A stretch of 64,000 bases of DNA from an uncultured Lachnospiraceae bacterium (lineage in GTDB: Bacteria > Bacillota > Clostridia > Lachnospirales > Lachnospiraceae): NCBI GenBank assembly GCA_949949005.1, contig CATLHM010000001.1:1-64000 (forward strand). Direction: 5' to 3'. The notes beneath the pieces are model-generated. The model made no database searches and had not been told where the DNA came from. It was given only the letters and a program-made list of their open reading frames with translations. Every line of letters starts with the position of its first letter. Position 1 is the first letter of the stretch. Position numbers and translations under genes: made by a program. Below, in pieces: positions 17,499-25,846 of the stretch.

Positions 17499-17567
17499 CG
17501 CAGATGCGAAACCGCCTACGCGGATTTCGCACCGCGTTGTCGCAAAAAACGCGGCATGGAGGTTAAA
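17499..17567 (+). promoter_or_regulatory. Two-hairpin 5' leader cassette, copy 1
   Basis: A first stem pairs GCGAAACCGC with GCGGATTTCGC around CTAC (one bulged A). A second pairs CGCGTT with AACGCG. The cassette ends in CATGGAGGTTAA directly before the start codon of the MYG1-like gene. A near copy lies at 36275-36341 before an unrelated gene, with changes that keep the stems. Confidence 0.65.
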
Positions 17568-18413
17568 ATGAATTGTCCAAACATTGCGACGATCAGGAAT
17601 GCATTTACACATAGTGGATTTTTTCATGCAGATGATGTGTTTTCATCTGCATTACTTTTGATTCTCAATCCGGAGATTAAGATTGAACGCGGCGCAAAGG
17701 CTCCCGAGCATTATGAAGGGATTGTATTTGACATAGGGTCGGGACGGTTTGATCATCACCAATCTGACAGGCGTGTCCGAAAAAATGGTATTCCGTATGC
17801 GGCGTTCGGCCTTTTATGGGAAGAGTATGGAGCGCTTCTTTTGGAAGAGGAAGATGTGCGGCAGTTCGATAAAGATTTTGTACAAATTTTGGATGAGTCT
17901 GATAATACCGGAAAGGAAAACCTGATAGCGCAGTGTATTTATGACTGGAATCCCCAATGGAATGAGCCGGAAATCGATGGGACAGAGCGCTTCGAGGAGG
18001 CGGTGGAATGGGCGCGGCGGCTTCTGGATGCAAAATTCAGAGCAATGCGGGCGAGAAGAGAAGCGTTTGCGCAGGTGCGTACCTGGATGCAGGAGCAAAC
18101 CGCTCCGATCTTGTGGCTGAAAAAGGCCATGCCATGGAAGGAAGTTGTAAGAGGAACAGAGTTTTTGTATGTATGTTTTCCGTCAGTGCGCGGGGGATAT
18201 GCGGTACAGGCAGTGCCGAGGGATGATAATGCGACAGAACTAAAAAAGCCGTTCCCTGTAGAATGGCGCGGAAAAACGGCTGAAGAATTGCGTTTGCTGA
18301 CAGGAATAGGGACATTTTGTTTTTGCCATAATTCGGGATTCTTATGTGCGGCAGAGAGCAGGGAGGATGCCGCAAAGGTTGTGGAGATGGCGTTGGAGTA
18401 CGAGGATAAGTAG
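17568..18413 (+). CDS. MYG1-like (UPF0160) DHH-type exonuclease
   Basis: This 281-residue protein has the MYG1-family metal motifs: FTHSGFFHADDVFSSALL near the N-terminus and VFDIGSGRFDHHQ near residues 53-65. Eukaryotic MYG1 is a 3'-5' RNA exonuclease of DHH-like type; bacterial members are little studied. The start at 17568 is chosen because the preceding ATG at 17556 is part of ATGGAGG, the ribosome site. The gene lies directly behind the two-hairpin leader and right after CRISPR array 4. Its role here is probably unrelated to CRISPR because the leader cassette also occurs elsewhere. Confidence 0.8.
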   Translation: MNCPNIATIRNAFTHSGFFHADDVFSSALLLILNPEIKIERGAKAPEHYEGIVFDIGSGRFDHHQSDRRVRKNGIPYAAFGLLWEEYGALLLEEEDVRQFDKDFVQILDESDNTGKENLIAQCIYDWNPQWNEPEIDGTERFEEAVEWARRLLDAKFRAMRARREAFAQVRTWMQEQTAPILWLKKAMPWKEVVRGTEFLYVCFPSVRGGYAVQAVPRDDNATELKKPFPVEWRGKTAEELRLLTGIGTFCFCHNSGFLCAAESREDAAKVVEMALEYEDK

Positions 18414-18453
18414 TAAGAAGCAGTGTTTTTTATAATAAAGGAAGTGTGTCAGG

Positions 18454-19005
18454 ATGAACGTAGTAGCAAAAATGAACTTAAACAATGCCGTCGAGCGTGT
18501 GTTGCACGTGCCGGGAAATTACACGGGCGGTATTCTGGAAATGACGCTGGCGATTGACTGCGCCCTGCCGGTGGAGTATGTGAGGCAGACCGCTGCAGAG
18601 ATAGCGGCCACGCTTCGGGCTCACAGCGAGGTGTTTCGGAATGTGCGGCTGAACCTTTTGTATTATAAGAGCGAGGAAGAAATAGAAAACTGGGTGGTGC
18701 CTATTTCCTTTCTTCAGATGAGCAGGTGCTTTGAGGACTATGTAAGAGGGGAAGAAGAGAAATCCTTAGACCGTCTTGCGGAGAACTTAAAGCTTTTTCA
18801 TGCCAGATCGAAGTTGATTCTGGTGCTGGCAGGGGAGGAGCTTAAGATACGGGATAAAGAGGTACTGCAGAGAAATATGCAGCCTTTTCTTGGGAAAAAG
18901 AGTCTGTTTTTGAAAGTGAGACACCGGGAATGCGCAGTTCCTGGTACGGAGGATTCGGAAATGAAGTGGCTCAGAGGGTCGGAGCTGATGAGGGAGTGGC
19001 AGTGA
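18454..19005 (+). CDS. Unrecognised 183-residue protein coupled to a LysR regulator
   Basis: No family was recognised. The protein is soluble, with no signal peptide or membrane segment. It opens MNVVAKMNLNNAVERVLHVP and carries alternating charged helices (ENWVVPISFLQMSRCFEDYV, then KLILVLAGEEL). AAGGAAGTGTG lies just upstream of the ATG. Its stop overlaps the LysR start (GTGA), so the two are probably translated together and act in one process. Confidence 0.7.
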   Translation: MNVVAKMNLNNAVERVLHVPGNYTGGILEMTLAIDCALPVEYVRQTAAEIAATLRAHSEVFRNVRLNLLYYKSEEEIENWVVPISFLQMSRCFEDYVRGEEEKSLDRLAENLKLFHARSKLILVLAGEELKIRDKEVLQRNMQPFLGKKSLFLKVRHRECAVPGTEDSEMKWLRGSELMREWQ

Positions 19006-19907
19006 CAGGAAATCTTGAATACTATAAGGTGTTTTACTATACGGCGAAAAACAACAGCCTGACCATGGCGGCGGCGGAGCTTTCCGTCTCCCAGCCGGCC
19101 GTGAGTCAGGCTTTAAAGCAGTTGGAAGCCGCCCTTGGGGTAAAGCTGTTTGTGCGCTCCGCAAAGGGAATCCGACTGACACCCGAGGGGGAGGTACTTT
19201 ACGGGTATGTAAAGCCGGGATATGAGCAGATCCTGTTGGGGGAAAGACGTCTTTCGGCCATGCGGGGGCTGGAATCCGGCGAACTGAAAATAGGGGCAAG
19301 CGATATGACTCTGAAATATTGCCTGCTTCCTTATCTTCAGGAGTACCATGAGAGGTTCCCCGGCATTAAGGTGACGGTGACCAATGGGCCCACGCCCCGG
19401 ACAGTCACGCTTTTAAAAGAGGGGAAGATAGACTTTGGGGTAGTCAGCACCCCGGTTTCGGACAGGCAGGGGTTTCATGTGACGCCGGTTCGGGAGATTG
19501 AGGACGTGTTCGTGGCAGGGCGCAGATTTATGCAGTACAAAAACCATATGCTCGATCTGCAGGAGCTTGAGAAGCTTCCGATTATATTTTTGGAGGGGGA
19601 TACCAGCACCAAAAGCTATATGACCCGGTTCCTTGCACAGAATGGGGTGGAGCTTCATCCGGAGTTTGAACTGGCGACCAGTGATATGATCGTGCAGTTT
19701 GCCCTGCGCAGTCTCGGGGTGGGAAGCGTAGTGCGGGACTTTGCCCAGGAGTATTTGGAGGACGGGCGGCTCTTTGAACTGCGCTTTAACAAGATCATCC
19801 CAAGGCGGCAGATTTGCGTGATCTGGGATGAGAGAGGGGGCGTCTCAAAGGCGGCGGGGGAGTTTTTGGAGATGGTGAAAGGCGGGACAAATCCGGAAGT
19901 GAAATGA
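19002..19907 (+). CDS. LysR-family transcriptional regulator
   Basis: This 301-residue regulator has an N-terminal winged helix-turn-helix (YYTAKNNSLTMAAAELSVSQ, then AVSQALKQLEAALGVKLFVR) and a periplasmic-binding-like effector domain (GELKIGASDMTLKYCLLPYL, then LLKEGKIDFGVVSTP). The start is a GTG at 19002 overlapping the previous stop, with GAGGGAG upstream; longer frames lack a site. LysR proteins bind a small ligand and control neighbouring genes, often divergent ones, but no divergent target is adjacent. A 23-nt tandem repeat begins inside its last codons. Confidence 0.85.
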   Translation: MTGNLEYYKVFYYTAKNNSLTMAAAELSVSQPAVSQALKQLEAALGVKLFVRSAKGIRLTPEGEVLYGYVKPGYEQILLGERRLSAMRGLESGELKIGASDMTLKYCLLPYLQEYHERFPGIKVTVTNGPTPRTVTLLKEGKIDFGVVSTPVSDRQGFHVTPVREIEDVFVAGRRFMQYKNHMLDLQELEKLPIIFLEGDTSTKSYMTRFLAQNGVELHPEFELATSDMIVQFALRSLGVGSVVRDFAQEYLEDGRLFELRFNKIIPRRQICVIWDERGGVSKAAGEFLEMVKGGTNPEVK

Positions 19908-20045
19908 TTCCAAAGTAGGAAGCAAAGTGACGTCAAATTCGGAAGCTAAATAATGCCAAAAACGGAAGATAAATTAAGAAAAATCGAGAAGTAAAAGCGC
20001 GCCAAAACCAGAAGTGAAATATTGCCAAAATCGGAAGCGGGAAGT
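19895..20045 (+). repeat. 23-nt tandem repeat, six and a half copies
   Basis: Units start at 19895, 19918, 19941, 19964, 19987, 20010 and 20033 (partial), each exactly 23 nt, with a consensus near GGAAGTGAAATAATGCCAAA plus three bases. Conserved parts are GGAAG at the start and CCAAAA at the end. The array runs from the last LysR codons to about 50 bp before the ATPase gene at 20094. A period of 23 is not a multiple of three, so it is not coding. Confidence 0.8.
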
Positions 20046-20093
20046 ATAATAGCTATAAAACCGGAAAGAATGAGTGCAGAAGGAGAATTGTGA

Positions 20094-21359
20094 ATGAAGA
20101 AAGAATACATGAAGAGACTGACGGACAAACTGCTTCTGGAACGGTTGGAGGCTTCCGGCGCGGTTTTGATCGAGGGGCCGAAATGGTGTGGAAAGACCAG
20201 AACGGCAATGGAGGCCGCAAAAAGCACTTTATTTATGCAGGATCCTGATAAGTATTCCTCTTATATGAAGGCGGCTGATACAATGCCCTCCCTTCTTTTA
20301 AAAGGCGAGGTGCCCAGGCTGATCGATGAATGGCAGATGGCCCCGGTGCTCTGGGATGCCGTGAGGCATATGGTAGATATGCGCGCACAGGCGGGGCAGT
20401 TTATTTTGACGGGCTCTGCGGTTCCCCGGGATAACATCGCCATGCATACGGGAACTGGAAGGATTTCAAGGCTAACCATGCGCCCTATGAGCCTTTTTGA
20501 ATCCGGGGAGTCCACAGGGACAGTTTCCATGAAGCGACTTTTTGACGGGAAATCAGAAATAGAGGGAATGTCGGAGCTGTCTATAGAAAAGGCGGCTTTT
20601 TGTATTGTCCGCGGCGGCTGGCCTGCTTCCATAGGCGAAAATGAAAGGGTGGCGTTCCGGCACGCGATTGACTACGTAGAGGCGGTCATCAATGCGGATA
20701 TTTCCAGAGTGGATGAGGTTGAAAAAAATCCCTCAAAAGTGAGAGCCCTTATGCGGTCTCTTTCCAGAAACATATCCACATCGGCGTCCATGCGCACGAT
20801 TCGCGACGATATAGCGATGGGGGATGAGAGTATATCTGAAAAGACGATCAGCCAGTATTTGAATGCCCTGGACCGAATATTCGTGACGGAAAACCTACCG
20901 GCATGGAACCCGGCGTTGCGGTCAAAAACTGCCATCCGTACATCGCCTAAACGGCAATTTGTTGATCCGTCTATCGCAGCGGCAGTTCTTCGTCTGACTC
21001 CGGAGAGGCTGTTGGAGGATTTTGAATATTTTGGATTTTTATTTGAAGCCATGTGCGACAGGGATCTCAGGATTTATGCAGAGGCAAATGACGGCCAATT
21101 ATTCCACTACAGGGATAAGTCAGGTCTGGAGGCGGATGCCGTGATCTGCCTTGCCGATGGAAGATGGGGAGCCATAGAGGTAAAGCTTGGCTCCAAAGAA
21201 ATTGAAGAGGCAGCAGTGCATTTGTCAGAGTTAAGAAAACGTGTCGATACACAGAAGATGAAGGAACCGTCTTTTCTGATGATTCTTACCGGGACAGAAT
21301 TTGCCTACAGGCGCAAGGATGGTGTTTTAGTGGCGCCCATAGGATGCCTGCGCGATTAA
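20094..21359 (+). CDS. ATP-binding protein, AAA plus DUF4143 type
   Basis: This 421-residue protein has a variant Walker A, IEGPKWCGKTRTAMEAA (residues 26-42), Walker B-like PRLIDEWQMAP, sensor FILTGSAVP, and a C-terminal DUF4143 region ending in a nuclease-like ADAVICLADGRWGAIEVKLG (D-x(n)-E-x-K). These ATPases are frequent, variable accessory genes in gut Firmicutes, and their function is not established. AGAAGGAGAATTGTGA lies before the ATG, which directly follows the 23-nt tandem repeats. Confidence 0.8.
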   Translation: MKKEYMKRLTDKLLLERLEASGAVLIEGPKWCGKTRTAMEAAKSTLFMQDPDKYSSYMKAADTMPSLLLKGEVPRLIDEWQMAPVLWDAVRHMVDMRAQAGQFILTGSAVPRDNIAMHTGTGRISRLTMRPMSLFESGESTGTVSMKRLFDGKSEIEGMSELSIEKAAFCIVRGGWPASIGENERVAFRHAIDYVEAVINADISRVDEVEKNPSKVRALMRSLSRNISTSASMRTIRDDIAMGDESISEKTISQYLNALDRIFVTENLPAWNPALRSKTAIRTSPKRQFVDPSIAAAVLRLTPERLLEDFEYFGFLFEAMCDRDLRIYAEANDGQLFHYRDKSGLEADAVICLADGRWGAIEVKLGSKEIEEAAVHLSELRKRVDTQKMKEPSFLMILTGTEFAYRRKDGVLVAPIGCLRD

Positions 21360-21516
21360 GGGCAAAAGCGATTGGGTCGGATAAAAATCGTGCAGGGATG
21401 AGCTCACAACCAAAATGGATTCAGGCAGGCGATAGCCAATTCCCCTAGGCTGTGTTATGATGGTCGAAAGGCAAGCGAAAAGCAAGGCAAAGCGCAGAAA
21501 GGATAAAAGGGATCAT

Positions 21517-22113
21517 ATGATTAAGAATATTGTGTTTGATATCGGAAACGTGCTGGCAGGCTTCGTGTGGGAGGATTTTTACAGAAGCTTTGGTTATTCG
21601 GAGGAGATTTTTCAAAAGCTGGCAAATGCCACGGTGAAAAATCCCATGTGGAATGAGATGGACAGAGGTGCCATGAGCGACGAGGAGCTTCTTGCAGGCT
21701 TTATCCGAAACGATCCGTCCATAGAGGGACAGATTCGGGAGGTCTTTGAAAATGTCCGGGGGATGGTCCGGCGCTACGACTATGCCATTCCCTGGATTCG
21801 GGAGCTGAAAGAAAGGGGACTTGGAATTTATATTATTTCCAACTTTGCCCACAAGGCCCATATGGAGTGCGCGGATGCGCTGGATTTTCTTGAGGAGACA
21901 GACGGGGCGATTCTGTCCTATCAGGTGAAGCTGATCAAGCCCGACCCGGAGATTTACCGGCTTCTGTGCAGGAAATACGGGTTATCGGCTTCAGAATGTG
22001 TGTTCATTGATGATGTGGAGAAAAATGTGGAGGCGGCCAGGGCTGAGGGGATGGAGGGAATTGTTTTCCGCACCCTGGAGCAGGTGAAGGGGGAGCTGGC
22101 GGCAATGCTCTGA
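21517..22113 (+). CDS. HAD-superfamily hydrolase (YihX-like)
   Basis: This 198-residue HAD phosphatase has motif I VFDIGNVLAGF with the nucleophile Asp, motif II IIISNFAHKAH, motif III VKLIKPDPEIYR and motif IV CVFIDDVEKNVEAA. The second motif-I residue is Gly rather than Asp, as in YihX-type enzymes that act on sugar phosphates. The start at 21517 has AGGGATC upstream; the upstream in-frame ATG at 21457 would add a basic tail without support. It is monocistronic or read into the next gene 35 bp away. Confidence 0.8.
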   Translation: MIKNIVFDIGNVLAGFVWEDFYRSFGYSEEIFQKLANATVKNPMWNEMDRGAMSDEELLAGFIRNDPSIEGQIREVFENVRGMVRRYDYAIPWIRELKERGLGIYIISNFAHKAHMECADALDFLEETDGAILSYQVKLIKPDPEIYRLLCRKYGLSASECVFIDDVEKNVEAARAEGMEGIVFRTLEQVKGELAAML

Positions 22114-22148
22114 GCCAAAAAGGGCTTTTATTTGCGGAGGTGATTGCG

Positions 22149-23732
22149 ATGGGAACCTATTTGAATCCGGGGAATAAGGGATTTCAGAAAATTCTGCAGT
22201 CGGAATATGTGGATAAGACCGGTTTGATTGAATTGATCAATAAGACCATAGGGACAATGGAAATGCTGACCTGTATCAGCAGGCCAAGGCGTTTTGGAAA
22301 GTCCTATGCGGCAAAGATGCTGTGTGCGTACTATGACTGTTCCTGCGATTCCCATGCGCTCTTTGATGACAAGGAAATAGCGGGGACGCAGGGGTATCTG
22401 GCGCACTTGAATCAGTACCATGTGATTAATCTTGATATTACCGGTTTTATTTCCGAGGCAAAGAGGCGGAGAAAACCAATGGCAGATGTGCCGGACGAAA
22501 TCGTAAATGCCATCCATAAAGAGTTGGAGGAACTATTTCCGGAGCGGGCCGCCGGAGGAAGCCTGATGGAGGATTTCATCCGCTGTGTAGAAGAGACAGG
22601 CAGAGAATTTATATTTATTATTGACGAGTGGGATGCTCTGCTCCGCGAGGCAAAGGGGGATGCGGAGGCCTGGTCGGCGTATTTAAATCTGCTCAGGGGC
22701 TGGTTTAAAAACAATAATTTTACACCAAAGGTAGTGGCAGCCGCTTATATGACCGGAATCCTGCCCATCAAAAAGGACGGCTCCCAGTCGGCGATTTCAG
22801 ACTTTATAGAATATCCGATTCTTGATCCGGATGGATTTGCAAAGTTCACCGGTTTTACGCAAAGAGAGGTAGAGAGACTGTGCGAAAGCCATGGGATGAG
22901 TTTTGAGGATGCTAAAAGCTGGTACGACGGGTATGATTTTCCGGATGTTGGGGCCGTTTACAATCCCTATTCGGTCACCCTGGCGATGCTGAAAAAGAAG
23001 TTTGGCTCCTACTGGCAGAAAACCTCGGCGGCAGAGTCGCTGATGACCTATATCAATATGGATTTTGAAGGGCTGCAGGAGACGATTTCACGGCTGATTT
23101 CCGGAGAGGAGATCGAGGTCAACACAGACTTTTTCGAGAATGATTTTGAAACCTTTAAAAGCCGCGATGATGTGCTGACGCTGTTGATTCATTTGGGGTA
23201 TCTGGCCTGGCATGAGGAGGATGGCACAGTACGGATTCCCAATGAGGAGGTGAGGATTGAGTTCCGGAAAATCTTAAAGAGCGGGAATATGAACCCCAAA
23301 TGGATGGAACTGCTTGGTCATTCCGAAAAGCTTTTGAAGGATACCATTGCGGGTAATGGGGAGGCAGTGGCAAAATCAATAGAGGCGTTACGCGATACCC
23401 AGTATGCGCCCACGTTCTACAATAATGAACAGGCGTTACGGTATGTGATTAAGTTTGCGTATATCTCTGCCATTGATCAGTATATGAAAGTTGAGGAGCT
23501 TCCGTCAGGAAAAGGGATTGCGGATGTAGTGTATCTGCCGAAGCAGAAATCGCAGCTCCCGGCATTGGTGGTTGAACTGAAATGGAACAGGTCACCCGAG
23601 GGAGCAATCCGGCAGATGAAAGAGAGAAATTACCCGGCAGTATTGAAATCTTATGAGGGAGAGATTGTGCTGGTGGGGATCAATTATGACGCAAAGAAAA
23701 AAGAGCACAGTTGTGTAATTGAAAGGATATAA
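22149..23732 (+). CDS. AAA-ATPase-like protein with C-terminal PD-(D/E)XK domain
   Basis: This 527-residue protein belongs to the AAA-ATPase_like/PDDEXK_9 family: NPGNKGFQKILQSEYVDKTG, Walker A variant SRPRRFGKSYAAKML, Walker B FIFIIDEWDALLR, SWYDGYDF in the middle, and a C-terminal nuclease-like fold with KGIADVVYLP and PALVVELKWNRS (D-x(n)-E-x-K). GGAGGTG lies 6 nt before the ATG at 22149. The family is expanded in Lachnospiraceae and its function is unknown. A paralogue lies at 46535-48349 and a remnant of a third at 30581-30688. Confidence 0.85.
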   Translation: MGTYLNPGNKGFQKILQSEYVDKTGLIELINKTIGTMEMLTCISRPRRFGKSYAAKMLCAYYDCSCDSHALFDDKEIAGTQGYLAHLNQYHVINLDITGFISEAKRRRKPMADVPDEIVNAIHKELEELFPERAAGGSLMEDFIRCVEETGREFIFIIDEWDALLREAKGDAEAWSAYLNLLRGWFKNNNFTPKVVAAAYMTGILPIKKDGSQSAISDFIEYPILDPDGFAKFTGFTQREVERLCESHGMSFEDAKSWYDGYDFPDVGAVYNPYSVTLAMLKKKFGSYWQKTSAAESLMTYINMDFEGLQETISRLISGEEIEVNTDFFENDFETFKSRDDVLTLLIHLGYLAWHEEDGTVRIPNEEVRIEFRKILKSGNMNPKWMELLGHSEKLLKDTIAGNGEAVAKSIEALRDTQYAPTFYNNEQALRYVIKFAYISAIDQYMKVEELPSGKGIADVVYLPKQKSQLPALVVELKWNRSPEGAIRQMKERNYPAVLKSYEGEIVLVGINYDAKKKEHSCVIERI

Positions 23733-23790
23733 ACAGAAAAAACACCTATGGCAACTTGAGCAGGAGACCTTAAAACAGTGTCAGGAAATT

Positions 23791-24033
23791 TCATTTTTCC
23801 CCTTCATCCTCAGGAAAAATATCCGCCATAGTCTGTTTTTGGGTATATTTCCCATACACCCAGATAAAAATCCACAGCAAAATGGGAAGTCCGATGGTGG
23901 CGATGATACAGGCCCCAAACAGCCTGTCCGAGCCGGGAAAATCCAGAACCGAGACAATCAGTGTGGCGACATATAAAAGCACCAGCAGTACAATACAGAT
24001 TATGGCGGCGATCTGTTTGGGTTTATTTTTCAT
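23791..24033 (-). CDS. Small two-helix membrane protein
   Basis: This 80-residue protein has two hydrophobic segments, IAAIICIVLLVLLYVATLIV and CIIATIGLPILLWIFIWVYG, separated by a short loop, and ends in an acidic tail. AGGAAGGAG lies 6 nt before its ATG. It is unrelated to its plus-strand neighbours. Function unknown. Confidence 0.7.
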   Translation of the reverse strand: MKNKPKQIAAIICIVLLVLLYVATLIVSVLDFPGSDRLFGACIIATIGLPILLWIFIWVYGKYTQKQTMADIFPEDEGEK

Positions 24034-24191
24034 GGACGGCTCCTTCCTGGGGCGGAATCATTTTTAGTTGGGAACAGTATAACCTGTGTACACCCTGATC
24101 TATTCCTTATTATATCATACGCAGCGCTTTATAATTGTTAAAAATTTATGTACAAACCATTAGAAAAAAATGTCCCCGGGAGGGCTGGAAC

Positions 24192-24908
24192 GTGAATTAT
24201 AAAATCGCGATTTGCGACGATTCCACAGCAGACCAAAACTATATTAAGGATATGACCAGGCGCTGGGCGGCAGAGGCACGGCATGTCCTGCACATAGATA
24301 CTTTTGTCTCGGCGGAGAGCTTTCTGTTTCACTATGCGGAGCATAAGGATTATGACATTCTGCTGCTGGATATTGAGATGGAGGGGATGGATGGAATTTC
24401 CCTTGCAAAGAAGCTGCGGCAGGAGAATGACCAGGTGCAGATTGTATTTGTCACCGGTTTTCCGGACTTTATGGCTCAGGGCTATGAGGTATCCGCCCTG
24501 CATTATCTGTTGAAACCTCTGGAGGAGGAGGCCTTTTGCAGGGTTTTGGACAGGGCCGCGGCCAATCTGAAAAAGGCGGACAGGTCGGTAATCTTTATCG
24601 TGGACGGGGAGGCTCTGCGCCTGGATGTGAGGGAAATAATGAGTGCGGAGGCCTTGGCTCATTTTTGCCGGATCAGGACGGTAAGGGGGCAGTTTGAGGT
24701 CAGGCAGAATTTTTCGGAGCTTGCAGAGAAATTGGGGGAAGGGTTCATCCGTACCCACCGTTCTTATCTGGTTCAGGTGGCCTGCATCAGGCGTATTTCC
24801 AAAACAGAGGTTATACTGGACAATTGGGAAAAGGTTCCTCTCTCCCGCAGTAATTATCAGGCTGTGAATCAGGCGTTTATCAGGCATTTCGAGGGGGAAT
24901 GGAAATGA
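24192..24908 (+). CDS. LytTR-family response regulator (AgrA-like)
   Basis: This 238-residue regulator has a receiver domain (NYKIAICDDSTADQNYIKD; phosphoacceptor in ILLLDIEMEGMDG; FVTGFPDFMAQGYEVSALHY; LLKP) and a C-terminal LytTR DNA-binding domain (RTVRGQFEVRQNFSELAEKL, then FIRTHRSYLVQVACI). The GTG at 24192 is chosen because GGGAGGG lies 7 nt upstream. It overlaps the kinase gene. LytTR regulators commonly control peptide export or quorum genes; the two ABC half-transporters downstream are the likely targets. Confidence 0.9.
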   Translation: MNYKIAICDDSTADQNYIKDMTRRWAAEARHVLHIDTFVSAESFLFHYAEHKDYDILLLDIEMEGMDGISLAKKLRQENDQVQIVFVTGFPDFMAQGYEVSALHYLLKPLEEEAFCRVLDRAAANLKKADRSVIFIVDGEALRLDVREIMSAEALAHFCRIRTVRGQFEVRQNFSELAEKLGEGFIRTHRSYLVQVACIRRISKTEVILDNWEKVPLSRSNYQAVNQAFIRHFEGEWK

Positions 24909-25678
24909 AGCTTATGGATTTGCTTTTCGGAAGGGTGATTGACCGCAGGATTGCGGAATATCAAAATGATCTGATCAAAAAGCATTGCGACGAGGTGCAG
25001 AATATCTACAAGACTATGCGGGGCTGGCGGCATGATTACCACAATCATATCCAGACCCTGCTTGCCCTGGCAGACGATGAGGAAAAGACCAGGAAGTATC
25101 TTTTGGACTTAAACGCAGACCTTACCTGTGTGGACACGGTGATAAAGACAGGGAATGTGATGGTGGACGCTATCTTAAATTCCAAATTATCGCTGGTAAG
25201 GTCAAAGGGCATTGAGGTCAATGCCAGGGCGGTGGTGCCCTCTGATCTGCAGATCTCGGAAATCGATTTGTGTGTGATTATCGGAAACCTCCTTGATAAT
25301 GCTCTGGAAGCCTGCCTGGCCCGGGAGCCCGGGCAGCGTCCTGGGAGAGAGCCTGATCAAAGCCCCGGGCATGACCCTGACAACAGCTCCGGACAGGCTC
25401 CTGAAAGGAACGTGGATCATGAAAAAGCGCAGGAGAGTTTTATTCGTCTGTTCATCGGCATATTGAAGGATCAGCTCTATGTGACGGTCTCAAATTCGGT
25501 GAGCGGCCAGGTCAGGAAAGAGGGGAAGACTTATCTCTCCACCAAGAACAGCGAGGGCCATGGGTTCGGACTGATGCGGGTGGATCGGATTGTAAAAAAA
25601 TATGACGGTTATATCAACCGGCAGGACGAGGAGGGCGTATTTGCAACCGAGATCATGCTGCCGCTGGAAGCGTTCTGA
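24905..25678 (+). CDS. GHKL sensor histidine kinase without a membrane sensor
   Basis: This roughly 257-residue kinase has the H-box MRGWRHDYHNHIQTLLALAD, an N-box IGNLLDNALEACLA and a G-box EGHGFGLMRVDRIV, matching the AgrC/GHKL class. No membrane segments precede the H-box, whereas AgrC-type proteins usually have several, so it must sense a cytosolic signal or be recruited by a partner. After the N-box is an insertion of Pro/Gly/Asp-rich short repeats (REPGQRPGREPDQSPGHD and on), absent from normal GHKL domains. The start overlaps the regulator; the ATG at 24905 has better spacing to GAGGGGG than the one at 24899. Confidence 0.85.
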   Translation: MKLMDLLFGRVIDRRIAEYQNDLIKKHCDEVQNIYKTMRGWRHDYHNHIQTLLALADDEEKTRKYLLDLNADLTCVDTVIKTGNVMVDAILNSKLSLVRSKGIEVNARAVVPSDLQISEIDLCVIIGNLLDNALEACLAREPGQRPGREPDQSPGHDPDNSSGQAPERNVDHEKAQESFIRLFIGILKDQLYVTVSNSVSGQVRKEGKTYLSTKNSEGHGFGLMRVDRIVKKYDGYINRQDEEGVFATEIMLPLEAF

Positions 25679-25750
25679 TTGTGTGGTGAAGGACAAAATA
25701 ATCCCTTCGGGGATACACACGATTTTGTAAGGGAAAGGCAGCGCCTTTTG
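25676..25750 (+). repeat. Worn fragment of the MITE-like element
   Basis: GACAAAATAATCCC, a CGGGGATACACACGATTTTG block and nearby bases resemble the corresponding part of the copy at 32525-32685 (GACAAAATAATTTG; GGGGGATGCGCACGATTTTG). The inverted ends are lost. It lies between the kinase and the ABC transporter genes. Confidence 0.4.
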
Positions 25751-25846
25751 CGGTACCACTCGTGTCAAAATTCAGGCAGTTCGTGCCATGCTTTGTATCT
25801 TGCCCCTCCTGTATGATAGGATCTTGGCAGAAAGGAGGGAGCATCT

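Noticed and set aside
19895-20045. CRISPR array made of 23-nt units
   Set aside because: The units are contiguous with no spacers and diverge throughout.
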